From an uncultured Dorea sp. (lineage in GTDB: Bacteria; Bacillota; Clostridia; Lachnospirales; Lachnospiraceae): a stretch of 47,433 bases of DNA. The stretch lies in assembly GCA_910580235.1 (NCBI GenBank), contig CAJTVU010000012.1, forward strand, positions 1 to 47,433, written 5' to 3'. Position 1 is the stretch's first letter, and every line of letters starts with the position of its first letter. The notes below the pieces were generated by a model. It ran no database searches, was not told where the DNA came from, and saw only the letters and a program-made list of their open reading frames with translations. The translations under genes and the position numbers were made by a program. Positions 1 through 8,241 of this stretch are shown here, in pieces.

Positions 1-126
1 AGGGCATGACCAATAGGGCAAGGGTAATAGGGTTTCCTGTATGCAGTTTTGAGGGCGCATGGCCCTTAAGGGGAAGGGCCGGCATGAGATGCGGGTCTTT
101 GCCTTATTGAGAGGGAAGAGAGATGG

Positions 127-199
127 TCCTCCTTAGCTCAGTCGGTAGAGCACTCGGCTGTTAACCGAGTTGTCGTTGGTTCAAGTCCAACAGGGGGAG
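127..199 (+). tRNA. tRNA-Asn (GTT)
   Basis: Cloverleaf is readable by eye. A 7-bp acceptor stem (TCCTCCT with AGGGGGA) is followed by a D-arm, an anticodon stem CTCGG/CCGAG around loop CTGTTAA (anticodon GTT), and a T-arm with GGTTCAAGTCC. The discriminator is G199 and CCA is not encoded. A hairpin with a T-run follows it. Confidence 0.95.
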
Positions 200-210
200 C
201 TTAAGGCGAA

Positions 211-245
211 GGCCCGTAGGCAGGAATGCTTGCAGGGTCTTTTTT
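211..245 (+). terminator. Rho-independent terminator after tRNA-Asn
   Basis: GGCCCGTAGGC at 211-221 can pair with 228-239 (with one bulge and G-U pairs) and is followed directly by a run of T. This would end the tRNA transcript. Confidence 0.6.
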
Positions 246-257
246 CCTATATAGGAA
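244..257. promoter_or_regulatory. Perfect 14-bp palindrome in the spacer after tRNA-Asn
   Basis: TTCCTATATAGGAA is a perfect palindrome just after the tRNA terminator. It could be an operator for the AT-rich genes downstream, but no other copy is seen in the window. The rest of the 246-455 spacer shows AT-rich sequence with weak promoter-like hexamers and nothing else assignable. Positions 1-126 upstream of the tRNA are spacer that I cannot assign. Confidence 0.25.
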
Positions 258-455
258 TTTCGGCTGTTTAGAAACATTTGTTTATGTATCTTGAGCGTTA
301 TGCTATACTTCAATAAATGCTATTTTTTGCATATGAAGGATGAAAAGGTTAGTTTGCCTTACCTAAGGATATGACGGCACAGATGGAAGGAGTTAATGGT
401 GAAGGTTAGTTAAAATATTGAATATAAGGAGTCGAGGAGAGATTGGTATTTAAAA

Positions 456-662
456 ATGCCAAAACGCCTAATGTTTGACTGGATGACAGGATTATTATAT
501 GGCTATCGTCTGGTAAGACAATTATGGTCGCAGGAATATCAGATATTAAAAAAATTTAAGAGAACAGTTGACCGTGGAAAAAGGGCTTTGCAAGGGCGGA
601 AAAGATTATATTTAAACGAGGCAGATGATATAGACAGTGGGAGATTATGTAATAATAAATAA
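456..662 (+). CDS. Small basic hypothetical protein
   Basis: A 68-residue ORF rich in Lys/Arg, with no family I recognise. An AAGGAG-like sequence lies about 20 bases upstream, further than is usual for a ribosome site. It precedes the AAA-type ATPase by 36 or more bases in the same orientation, so it could be the first gene of a two-gene unit, a remnant, or a non-coding open frame. No signal peptide or membrane segment is visible. The aromatic, Leu-rich first half and the basic second half are the only notable features. Confidence 0.3.
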   Translation: MPKRLMFDWMTGLLYGYRLVRQLWSQEYQILKKFKRTVDRGKRALQGRKRLYLNEADDIDSGRLCNNK

Positions 663-718
663 GAGGATATTATAAAAGTTGCAAGAAATTATTATATATG
701 ATTGGGAGTATGGAAAGA

Positions 719-2413
719 ATGAAAAAACAAATGAATAAAAGTTTTGATATTAAAAGCGGAAGGGTACAACAAAGTGTTAATAAATTAGATGGTTTTTTGA
801 GAGCAGAGTATAATTCTGAAAAAAATTACTTGGAATATTATGCAGGATTAGAGGTTTTAGATAAGGTAATTAGTATTAAAGATCAAGTGATTTATGGGAG
901 ACGCGGAACTGGAAAAACCCACTTATTAAAAGCGTTGCAAGAAAAATTAGGAACCAACGATGAGAAAAAGTATTTACCGGTATACATTGATTTGCGTGCT
1001 TTCAAGCCAACACTGGAAAGTGATAATGATTTGTATTATGCATTAATTCTTTTTCAAGAAATTATTGTAGAGATTTTGAAGTGTGTATATGTTAATTTAG
1101 AGTATTTATATAAAGAGTATAGTGTTGATCAGCAGAAAACTATTATTGAACCTCGGAGAACGAAAGTATCTGCCTTGTTGGAAAAGTTTAATAGACATTT
1201 TGATGGTAAAAATTTTACTAAAATGGGAGAGACTGGTTTTAAGGTAAATGAAGTAAAAAAATTAGCGACAAATTTGAAAATAGCGAAAATCCCTGAAATT
1301 TTTGGCTCAAAAGAAGTTAATAAAAGAATTGAGTCTGAGGATGAAAAGATAAAATATATTTCATTTTCAGATATGTCGGGTGCTATTTTAGAGCTGTTTG
1401 AAATTGTTGATATTGATAGAATTTTTTGTTTGCTTGATGAATGGTCTGAAATTCCTGAAACATGCCAATATATTTTGGCTGAGTTCTTAAAACGTACATT
1501 TATGCCTTTGAAGATTACAATAAAAATCGCTGCCATATCGAATAGAACGCGACTCATTTCTGAAAATAGAATAGGGTTAGAAGATGGGGGGGATATATTT
1601 GGCTATCTTTTAGATAATAGATATATCTATGAATTAGATCCTGAAATTACTAAAGCCTTTTTTAATGAGTTGCTTTTTAAGCAATTATATCTTATGGATC
1701 CTAAATTGTACGAAAAGTTTTATGATAATAAGAGCAAACGTCCCGTACATAATTTTATAAATATTTTTTTGGCTAATCAGGCACTACGGGAAATACTTAT
1801 TGCATCTGCAGGGATTCCCAGAGATTTTCTGAATATATTTATTTCTGCGTATAACTTGTTTTTTGCTAAAACTAATAATAAGCATCTGGTTTTAGCAGAT
1901 GTTCGGAATGCGACAGTTGAATGGTATGGAGTAGATAAGAAAAAGACAGTGGATGCTAATGGTAATGCCAAGTTACTGTTGGACAGAATTATTAATGAAA
2001 TATTGATAACAAAGAAAAGATGTCATTTTTTGATACCGGAAAAGTATGAGAAAGTAAAAGAGCTAAATGACTTGATAGATTTAAGGATAATCCATTTAAG
2101 AAAAAGAGGGATATCTCACAAAGGAATTAAGGGCGTTGCATATAATGTATACTATTTGGACTATGCTTGCTATACAAGTACAAATTTATATCATAACAGG
2201 ATAAATACTTCTCTTTTAAATGAGATAGAAACTACAGAAGATTTCAGAGATATTCGGAGAGTTTCATTGGAAGATAAATTTTTTGAGAATTTTAATATGG
2301 ACATAGGGAATAGTTTTAAATGTCCGAAGTGTGGAGGGATGGTCGATATGAGCCATCCTGCATATGTACAGCACGGAATTTGTACACACTGTTGGAACAA
2401 AATAGAGGATTAG
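719..2413 (+). CDS. AAA-type P-loop ATPase with C-terminal zinc ribbon
   Basis: An NTPase of about 564 residues. Walker A GRRGTGKTH lies about 60 residues from the N-terminus. A Walker B-like segment FCLLDEWSEIP sits near residue 238, followed by a sensor-like stretch AISNRTRL. The C-terminus has paired Cys motifs (CPKC and CTHC) that look like a zinc ribbon. The overall pattern recalls ORC/Cdc6-like or STAND-like ATPases, but I cannot name a family. ATG at 719 is chosen because GGGAG lies about 10 bases upstream; an in-frame ATG at 698 is possible. The gene is much richer in A+T than its neighbours, which suggests recent acquisition. It sits close to a tRNA gene, but I see no flanking att repeats, integrase or restriction genes. 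Its partner and function are unknown; a defence role is only a guess. Confidence 0.75.
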   Translation: MKKQMNKSFDIKSGRVQQSVNKLDGFLRAEYNSEKNYLEYYAGLEVLDKVISIKDQVIYGRRGTGKTHLLKALQEKLGTNDEKKYLPVYIDLRAFKPTLESDNDLYYALILFQEIIVEILKCVYVNLEYLYKEYSVDQQKTIIEPRRTKVSALLEKFNRHFDGKNFTKMGETGFKVNEVKKLATNLKIAKIPEIFGSKEVNKRIESEDEKIKYISFSDMSGAILELFEIVDIDRIFCLLDEWSEIPETCQYILAEFLKRTFMPLKITIKIAAISNRTRLISENRIGLEDGGDIFGYLLDNRYIYELDPEITKAFFNELLFKQLYLMDPKLYEKFYDNKSKRPVHNFINIFLANQALREILIASAGIPRDFLNIFISAYNLFFAKTNNKHLVLADVRNATVEWYGVDKKKTVDANGNAKLLLDRIINEILITKKRCHFLIPEKYEKVKELNDLIDLRIIHLRKRGISHKGIKGVAYNVYYLDYACYTSTNLYHNRINTSLLNEIETTEDFRDIRRVSLEDKFFENFNMDIGNSFKCPKCGGMVDMSHPAYVQHGICTHCWNKIED

Positions 2414-2444
2414 CAAAGAAGATTGTAAGTGGATATGAGCAAAC

Positions 2445-2475
2445 AAACAGGGCAGAAAACACTATGCCCTGTTTT
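2445..2475 (+). terminator. Rho-independent terminator after the ATPase gene
   Basis: AAACAGGGCA at 2445-2454 pairs perfectly with TGCCCTGTTT at 2465-2474, with a 10-nt loop. It ends the AT-rich unit before the cfa gene. Confidence 0.75.
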
Positions 2476-2565
2476 ATGCTATTTGGAGAATAAAGGCTCT
2501 TCTGGATGTAAATGCTATAGGAACAGAGGATTCCATGTCCCTGATCCTGTAGAATGGAGGAGCTT

Positions 2566-3729
2566 ATGTTAAAAGAAAATATTTTGATATCGTTTTTGAA
2601 AAAATTGGATCAGTACCCTTTCTGTGTCAGGATAAATGGGAAGGAGCATCGGATTGGGAAAGGGGAGCCGGAATTTACAGTGGATTTTAAAAAGCCGGTC
2701 TCTCTATCTTCTCTTATGACAAGTACTTCGCTTGCTCTGGGAGAGGCTTATATGGATGGGGATCTGGAGATCGAGGGCGATCTGTATTACGCTCTGGATC
2801 ACTTTTTAGGGCAGATGGACAAGTTCTCTACAAATAAATCGGCTCTGAAAAAACTGATATTCACATCCACGGAGAAGAAGAACCAGAAGAGAGAAGTGCA
2901 GAGCCATTATGACATCGGGAATGACTTTTATAAGCTCTGGCTGGACGAGACTATGAGCTATTCTTGCGGCTATTTTCTGGATGAGAAGGATTCGCTTTAT
3001 CAGGCTCAGGAAAACAAAGTAGATTATATTTTGAAAAAACTGTATTTGAAGGAAGGGATGTCCCTGCTCGATATAGGGTGCGGATGGGGCTTTTTGCTGA
3101 TTAAGGCAGCAAAAGAGTATGGCGTACATGGTATGGGGATTACGTTGAGCGTAGAGCAGTATGAAGAATCCAAGCGCCGGATCGCAGAGGAGCATCTGGA
3201 ACATCTTCTTACAGTGAAGCTGATGGATTATCGTGATCTCCCTAAATGCGGACAGGCATTTGACCGTATTGTGAGCGTAGGCATGGTAGAGCACGTTGGG
3301 CGTGATAATTACCAGCTTTTCATGGATTGTGCGAAAAAATCAATGAATCCGGGAGGGCTTTTCCTTCTCCATTTTATCAGTGCATTAAAAGAGCATCCCG
3401 GCGACCCATGGATAAAGAAATATATCTTTCCGGGAGGCGTCGTCCCAAGCCTTCGGGAAATGCTCTCCTGTGCGGCCGAGGGTGGGTTCCATACGATGGA
3501 TATAGAGAATCTGCGTCTCCATTATAACCGCACTTTGTTATGCTGGGAAAGAAATTATAAAAAGAATATTGGGGAGGTTCGCAAGATGTTTGACGAGAGG
3601 TTTGTCCGTATGTGGGATTTATACTTGTCGTCCTGCGCTGCAACGTTCCATAATGGGATCATCGACCTCCATCAGATCTTATTTTCAAAAGGGATCAATA
3701 ACAGGCTGCCTGTTGTAAGGTGGTATTAA
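2566..3729 (+). CDS. cfa: Cyclopropane-fatty-acyl-phospholipid synthase
   Basis: A SAM-dependent methyltransferase of 387 residues that would add a methylene bridge across unsaturated acyl chains of membrane phospholipids. The family motif HYDIGNDFYKLWLDETMSYS is followed by the SAM-binding loop LDIGCGWGFLLIKAA and the GMVEHVG segment typical of CFA synthases. Length matches the family (about 380-390). The start is placed at ATG 2566 because GGAGG at 2556-2560 lies 5 bases upstream; the ATG at 2554 overlaps this ribosome site. It is a stand-alone gene. Base composition returns to the level of the rest of the window after the AT-rich island. Confidence 0.93.
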   Translation: MLKENILISFLKKLDQYPFCVRINGKEHRIGKGEPEFTVDFKKPVSLSSLMTSTSLALGEAYMDGDLEIEGDLYYALDHFLGQMDKFSTNKSALKKLIFTSTEKKNQKREVQSHYDIGNDFYKLWLDETMSYSCGYFLDEKDSLYQAQENKVDYILKKLYLKEGMSLLDIGCGWGFLLIKAAKEYGVHGMGITLSVEQYEESKRRIAEEHLEHLLTVKLMDYRDLPKCGQAFDRIVSVGMVEHVGRDNYQLFMDCAKKSMNPGGLFLLHFISALKEHPGDPWIKKYIFPGGVVPSLREMLSCAAEGGFHTMDIENLRLHYNRTLLCWERNYKKNIGEVRKMFDERFVRMWDLYLSSCAATFHNGIIDLHQILFSKGINNRLPVVRWY

Positions 3730-3847
3730 AGCAAATAGATTGCCGAAAATCTTTATTCCCTTATATTCGCCTTTTTGCTATAATACAAGATAAGAGCCGG
3801 CTTATTTGTAAGAGCATAGGACGGAATGGCCGAATGGAGGGAAAGCG

Positions 3848-4633
3848 GTGGGAGAGACAAAGGTAATCTGTTTTGCGAATAATAAGGGAGGGAGCGGGAA
3901 ATCTACTACCTGCGCGAACGTGGGGTACGGGCTTGCGCAACATGGTAAAAAAGTGCTTCTGATCGACGGGGATATGCAGCTGAACCTTTCGCTGTCTTAT
4001 TTCCCCGAGGAACAGGTGCTGGAACATGCCAGAGGAGAACGAAACCTTTACTATGCTATTAAAAATCAAAAGGATCTGCAAGGCTATATCGTACCGACAT
4101 CCTATGAGAATATTGACATGATCCCGTCTTCAACGTTGATGAGCTCTATAGAATATGAATTGTTCACAAAATGGCAGAGAGAATTCATCTTAAAAAGAGC
4201 GCTTGAGAAAGTGAAAGAGTCAGGCGCCTATGATTGCATCCTGATCGACGCCCCGCCTACTTTGGGAGGATGGGTAATGAACGTCCTGTGCGCTTCCGAT
4301 GATCTGATCATCCCTGTAGAGGCAACACCGTGGGGGCTTTTCGGGCTGGGCAATATGTTTGAGTTCCTGGAGGAAGTGAAGCCGATCGCTCCATACCTTC
4401 GTGTGATGGGGATCGTGATTACAAAGGTAGATACAAGAAAGAATTATTTCAGGCAGACGCTGGACACATTAAAAGAGCTACAGGATGTGCATATATTTGA
4501 TTCCTATATCCGTGTGGACAGCAATGTAGAGTGGTCTCAGGACAATAATGTGCCGCTTATGGCATATAAGAAGAGCAGCCGGAGCGCCGGAGAATATGAG
4601 GCGCTTGCAAAAGAGATCGCAGATCGTCTATAA
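3848..4633 (+). CDS. ParA/MinD-family ATPase (orphan)
   Basis: A 261-residue deviant-Walker ATPase. KGGSGKST near residue 12 is the signature lysine-containing P-loop, and DCILIDAPPTLGGWV carries the Walker A'/B region with the catalytic Asp. Family members partition DNA or position cellular cargo by ATP-dependent dimerisation on the nucleoid. GTG at 3848 is chosen because GGAGGG lies 6 bases upstream. No parB or centromere-like repeats are nearby, so chromosome segregation is not supported. Orphan ParA proteins can place cargo such as carbon-handling compartments, but the BMC operon here is on the far side of an opposing gene, so a link is only speculation. Confidence 0.85.
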   Translation: MGETKVICFANNKGGSGKSTTCANVGYGLAQHGKKVLLIDGDMQLNLSLSYFPEEQVLEHARGERNLYYAIKNQKDLQGYIVPTSYENIDMIPSSTLMSSIEYELFTKWQREFILKRALEKVKESGAYDCILIDAPPTLGGWVMNVLCASDDLIIPVEATPWGLFGLGNMFEFLEEVKPIAPYLRVMGIVITKVDTRKNYFRQTLDTLKELQDVHIFDSYIRVDSNVEWSQDNNVPLMAYKKSSRSAGEYEALAKEIADRL

Positions 4634-4636
4634 CAA

Positions 4637-4724
4637 AAAAAGGGGACGTACACTTTTAGCAAAATCGTACGTCCCCTTTTTCAAAATTGGGTGTCCCTTT
4701 TTCAAAAATCGGGTGTCCCTTTTT
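4637..4724 (+). repeat. Intergenic repeat B, copy 1: GGGGACGTAC hairpin plus tandem GGGTGTCCC units
   Basis: A 15-bp stem (AAAAAGGGGACGTAC at 4637-4651 with its complement at 4667-4681) is followed by two tandem units ending in GGGTGTCCCTTTT. The same unit occurs inverted at 41136-41217. Here it separates the convergent parA and PHP genes and probably acts as a bidirectional terminator; the last bases overlap the PHP stop codon. Confidence 0.8.
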
Positions 4725-5436
4725 ATTTCATTTTCAGAAATGCTTGAAAAGCGGCCAGAGAGTAATTTAATACCAGTTCTTTTGGAAAGCCCGTTTCTTC
4801 TATTAAAGAAAGTGCATATTGGAAGTCGCCGATATGTCCTGTGCCGTGGCTGTCGCTGGAGAGTATGACAGGGTGTCTGTGGCGGCGGCAGCAATCCAGG
4901 ATGCAGACGGCGTTTGCTTTTGTATCGCCGCGATACCCATCCGGGCTTAAAGAGCTGTTATTAATCTCCAGGAGTACGTGATATTCTTTAGCGGCTTTTG
5001 CGAGGGCTTCGTAATCTACAGGATATTTTGTGTCGTCACAGTGTCCGATTATCTTTACATAAGGGTTTTTCATTGTATTTATGTATGCGTCTGTGTTATA
5101 TTGCGCCGTACCTGGCTTAAAGTTTTGCGGGTGCATGCTTGCAATGGCGTAATCCAGGTTTCTTAGGATGTCTATAGCAAGATCGGTGGATCCGTCCGGT
5201 CCTAATATATTCAATTCCACCCCGTATGAGATGTTTATGCCGGACCGTCTCTTAGGCGCAAATGCAAGGCTGCGAAAATAAGACGGCCTTCCTGCGCAGA
5301 AGGTCGCCGGGCCGTGGTCGGTAATCCCAAGCATTTTTAAATGGACAGAAGCAGCCTTTTTTGCCATATCAGTAATCGTGCTTGAAGATGCATGGCCGCT
5401 TGCGATGGAATGGGTGTGTGGATCAAATTCGAACAT
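4723..5436 (-). CDS. PHP-domain phosphoesterase (histidinol-phosphatase-like, YcdX-type)
   Basis: A 237-residue PHP-superfamily metal-dependent phosphatase. Motifs seen are the N-terminal HTHS (His7, His9), GITDHGP near residue 38, IGHCDD, and a C-terminal SSDSHGTGHIG that carries metal-binding Asp/His. The substrate cannot be read from the sequence; YcdX-like and HisK-like proteins are both possible. Translation begins at the complement of 5436, with AAAGGA about 9 bases upstream. It runs opposite to parA and away from the BMC operon. No histidine-biosynthesis gene is adjacent, so the histidinol-phosphatase assignment is by fold only. Confidence 0.85.
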   Translation of the reverse strand: MFEFDPHTHSIASGHASSSTITDMAKKAASVHLKMLGITDHGPATFCAGRPSYFRSLAFAPKRRSGINISYGVELNILGPDGSTDLAIDILRNLDYAIASMHPQNFKPGTAQYNTDAYINTMKNPYVKIIGHCDDTKYPVDYEALAKAAKEYHVLLEINNSSLSPDGYRGDTKANAVCILDCCRRHRHPVILSSDSHGTGHIGDFQYALSLIEETGFPKELVLNYSLAAFQAFLKMK

Positions 5437-5543
5437 GAGCGCTATCCTTTCTGAAGATTGCTATATTGGACGAAGCCCGCCAGCCTAAAGGCGCGTCCAT
5501 CTGTTTTTAGTTTGCATCATTATTTTGCAATAGTCAAGAAAAA

Positions 5544-5586
5544 CAACAAAAAAACAAACAAAAAAATCAAAAGCAACAAAAAAACA
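5544..5586 (+). promoter_or_regulatory. Candidate DeoR-type operator: direct repeats upstream of the BMC promoter
   Basis: CAACAAAAAAACA occurs at 5544-5556 and again, identical, at 5574-5586, exactly 30 bp apart (about three helical turns). A related ACAAACAAAAAAA sits between them. DeoR-family sugar regulators often bind short direct repeats, and a DeoR gene closes this operon. The site lies just upstream of the -35 element. Confidence 0.45.
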
Positions 5587-5598
5587 TGGGATATAATG

Positions 5599-5627
5599 TT
5601 GAATTTATTGCGTTTATAGTTTATAAT
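5599..5627 (+). promoter_or_regulatory. Sigma-A promoter of the BMC operon
   Basis: TTGAAT at 5599-5604 and TATAAT at 5622-5627 are separated by 17 bp. Transcription would start near 5634, about 50 bases before the dehydratase start codon. Confidence 0.7.
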
Positions 5628-5686
5628 CAGAACAAAGAAAACTAGGCAAAATAGAATTATTAGTGACTAGAAAAGAAAGGAGAGTT

Positions 5687-8218
5687 ATGGGACTTTATAC
5701 TTATAATAGTGAAAGTATTCCGAAAACAGGCAGGATCGGCAGGCTTGTTGACCATTTGTTCGAGAAGATGCCAGAGATAGAGTCGGCAAGGGCTGTGTTG
5801 CTTACCGAATCGTACAGGCAGACAGAGAATGAGCCGATGATTATAAGACGTGCAAAAGCATTTGAGCATATCTTAAAGCATATACCGATCATTATCCGGG
5901 ATGAGGAGCTGATCGTGGGCAGCACTACGATCGCGCCGCGGGGCTGCCAGACATATCCGGAATTCTCTTATGAGTGGCTGGAGGCTGAGTTTGAAACTGT
6001 TGAGACGAGGAGCGCAGATCCGTTCTATATATCGGAGAAGACGAAACAGGATTTAAGAGAAGTCCATAAATACTGGAAGGGCAGGACGACGAGCGAGCTT
6101 GCGACTTCTTACATGGCGCCGGAGGCGATTCGGGCCATCGACCATAATATATTTACGCCGGGGAATTATTTCTATAATGGCGTAGGCCATGTGACCGTAC
6201 AGTATGAAAAGGTACTGGCGATCGGCTATGAAGGCATTATAGCGGAGGCTGAGGAAGAGCTGAGGAAATGTAACGTTAGCGACGGTGATTACGCAAAGCG
6301 CTCTCATTTCCTTGAGGCAGTAATTATCAGCTGCAGAGCAGCCATTACATACGCTAAGAGATATGCCAGCCTTGCCCGCGAAGAGGCAGAGAAGTGCGAC
6401 AACGCGCAGAGAAAAGCAGAGCTTTTGGCGATTGCAGAGAACTGTGCGCGTGTGCCTGAAAAAGGAGCGTCAGGCTTTTACGAGGCGTGTCAGTCATTCT
6501 GGTTCGTGCAGCAGCTCCTTCAGATCGAATCAAGCGGACATTCTATTTCCCCAGGAAGGTTCGATCAGTACATGTACCCTTACTACAAAAAGGATATGGA
6601 CAGCAAAAAGCTGACGAGGGAGTTCGCCCAGGAGCTGATGGACTGTATATGGGTGAAGCTGAATGATCTGAATAAATGCCGCGACGCGGCGTCGGCGGAA
6701 GGATTTGCAGGCTACAGCCTGTTCCAGAACCTGATCGCAGGCGGACAGAATAAAGAAGGCATAGATGTTACGAATGATCTGTCCTTTATGTGCATTCAGT
6801 CATCCATGCATGTAATGCTGCCGCAGCCGTCGTTTTCCGTGCGCGTATGGAACGGCTCTCCTCATGAGTTCCTCATGAAAGCAGCAGAGCTTACCCGCAC
6901 AGGCATAGGCCTTCCGGCTTACTATAATGACGAGGTCATCATCCCCTCTCTCGTAAGCAGGGGGCTGACTCTGGCAGAAGCCCGTGAGTATAATATCATC
7001 GGCTGCGTGGAGCCGCAGAAGGCAGGGAAGACGGAAGGCTGGCATGATGCGGCGTTCTTCAATATGTGCAGGCCGTTAGAGCTGGTATTCTCCAACGGTG
7101 TGGACAGAGGGGAGCAGATCAGCATCCAGACTGGCAATGTAGAAGAGATGAGCACCTTCGAAGAGTTTTATGATGCGTACAAAGCGCAGATGAATTACAA
7201 TATCGGCCTGCTGGTAAATGCGGATAACGCGATTGATGTGGCACATGCGGAGAGATGCCCGCTTCCATATCTGTCCTGTATGGTGGATGATTGCCTAAAG
7301 CGCGGGAAATCTGTGCAGGAAGGCGGAGCGGTCTATAACTTTACAGGGCCCCAGGGATTCGGCGTAGCGAATATGGCCGACTCACTGTACGCGATTAAAA
7401 AGCTCGTCTATGATGAGCGGAAAGTCTCTATGGCAGATTATAAGGAAGCGCTTCTTATGAATTACGGGAAAGGGCTTGACCAGACGACGATGTCTGAGAT
7501 GACGGTCCAGATAGCAGAAGGGCTTAAAAAATCAGGAAAGCCGGTAGGAGAGAAGGAGATCGCAGTCATCCTCAAGGCTATAAAAGCAGCGTCGGAGACG
7601 CCTGAGATAAAGGCGAAAGGAGAGAAGCTGCTGGAGCTGATTGACGAGGTCCCGAAATTTGGAAACGATCTGCCAGAGATAGACGCTTTCGCACGGGACG
7701 TTGCGTATACATATACAAAGCCTCTTGAGACATTTAAGAATCCGAGAGGCGGGATCTATCAGGCGGGGCTCTATCCGGTCTCTGCAAATGTCCCGCTGGG
7801 CGCGCAGACTGGCGCGACGCCGGACGGGAGGCTGGCGCGGACGCCGGTGGCAGACGGGGTATCGCCATCGGCAGGCAAAGATGTACATGGGCCTACGGCG
7901 GCGGCAAATTCTGTTTCCAGGCTGGATCATTATATTGCTTCTAACGGGACTTTGTTTAACCAGAAGTTCCATCCGTCAGCCTTAAGCGGCAGAACAGGGC
8001 TTGAGAACTTTGTTGCGCTGATCCGTTCCTATTTCGATCAGAAGGGAAGCCATATGCAGTTCAATGTGGTAAGCAGAGAGACGCTTTTAGATGCACAGAA
8101 ACATCCGGAACAGTACAAGCACTTGGTTGTGCGTGTGGCGGGATACAGCGCTCTGTTCACAACGTTATCCAGATCCCTTCAGGACGATATTATCAACCGT
8201 ACGGAGCAGGGGCTTTAG
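5687..8218 (+). CDS. Glycyl-radical 1,2-propanediol dehydratase (B12-independent)
   Basis: An 843-residue glycyl-radical enzyme predicted to dehydrate 1,2-propanediol to propionaldehyde inside the microcompartment. The catalytic motif GCVEP gives Cys440 and Glu442, the pair typical of diol dehydratases and related C-O/C-N lyases. The C-terminal radical loop VRVAGYSALF gives Gly819. Length fits PFL-like dehydratases. ATG 5687 is chosen because AAAGGAGAG lies just upstream; a GTG at 5663 has no ribosome site. It is followed directly by its activase and by BMC genes that include a fuculose-phosphate-type aldolase. That context favours propanediol over choline or glycerol as substrate. Substrate is inferred from context, not from residues I can prove. 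Confidence 0.9.
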   Translation: MGLYTYNSESIPKTGRIGRLVDHLFEKMPEIESARAVLLTESYRQTENEPMIIRRAKAFEHILKHIPIIIRDEELIVGSTTIAPRGCQTYPEFSYEWLEAEFETVETRSADPFYISEKTKQDLREVHKYWKGRTTSELATSYMAPEAIRAIDHNIFTPGNYFYNGVGHVTVQYEKVLAIGYEGIIAEAEEELRKCNVSDGDYAKRSHFLEAVIISCRAAITYAKRYASLAREEAEKCDNAQRKAELLAIAENCARVPEKGASGFYEACQSFWFVQQLLQIESSGHSISPGRFDQYMYPYYKKDMDSKKLTREFAQELMDCIWVKLNDLNKCRDAASAEGFAGYSLFQNLIAGGQNKEGIDVTNDLSFMCIQSSMHVMLPQPSFSVRVWNGSPHEFLMKAAELTRTGIGLPAYYNDEVIIPSLVSRGLTLAEAREYNIIGCVEPQKAGKTEGWHDAAFFNMCRPLELVFSNGVDRGEQISIQTGNVEEMSTFEEFYDAYKAQMNYNIGLLVNADNAIDVAHAERCPLPYLSCMVDDCLKRGKSVQEGGAVYNFTGPQGFGVANMADSLYAIKKLVYDERKVSMADYKEALLMNYGKGLDQTTMSEMTVQIAEGLKKSGKPVGEKEIAVILKAIKAASETPEIKAKGEKLLELIDEVPKFGNDLPEIDAFARDVAYTYTKPLETFKNPRGGIYQAGLYPVSANVPLGAQTGATPDGRLARTPVADGVSPSAGKDVHGPTAAANSVSRLDHYIASNGTLFNQKFHPSALSGRTGLENFVALIRSYFDQKGSHMQFNVVSRETLLDAQKHPEQYKHLVVRVAGYSALFTTLSRSLQDDIINRTEQGL

Positions 8219-8241
8219 GCTAAAAGAAAGGTGTAAATATC

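Noticed and set aside
1129..1557. Antisense 142-residue open frame inside the AAA-type ATPase gene
   Set aside because: AT-rich sequence yields long antisense frames; the sense protein has clear ATPase motifs, and the antisense one lacks a ribosome site and any motif.
1..2560. Integrative element inserted at tRNA-Asn
   Set aside because: I looked for a repeat of the tRNA 3' end downstream of the ATPase gene and for an integrase and found neither.
2806..3294. Antisense 162-residue open frame inside cfa
   Set aside because: Shadow of a well-conserved methyltransferase; no start signal or family resemblance.
4637..4724. CRISPR array (because of tandem repeats)
   Set aside because: Only two short units with no spacer of regular size, and a hairpin next to them; no cas genes in the window.
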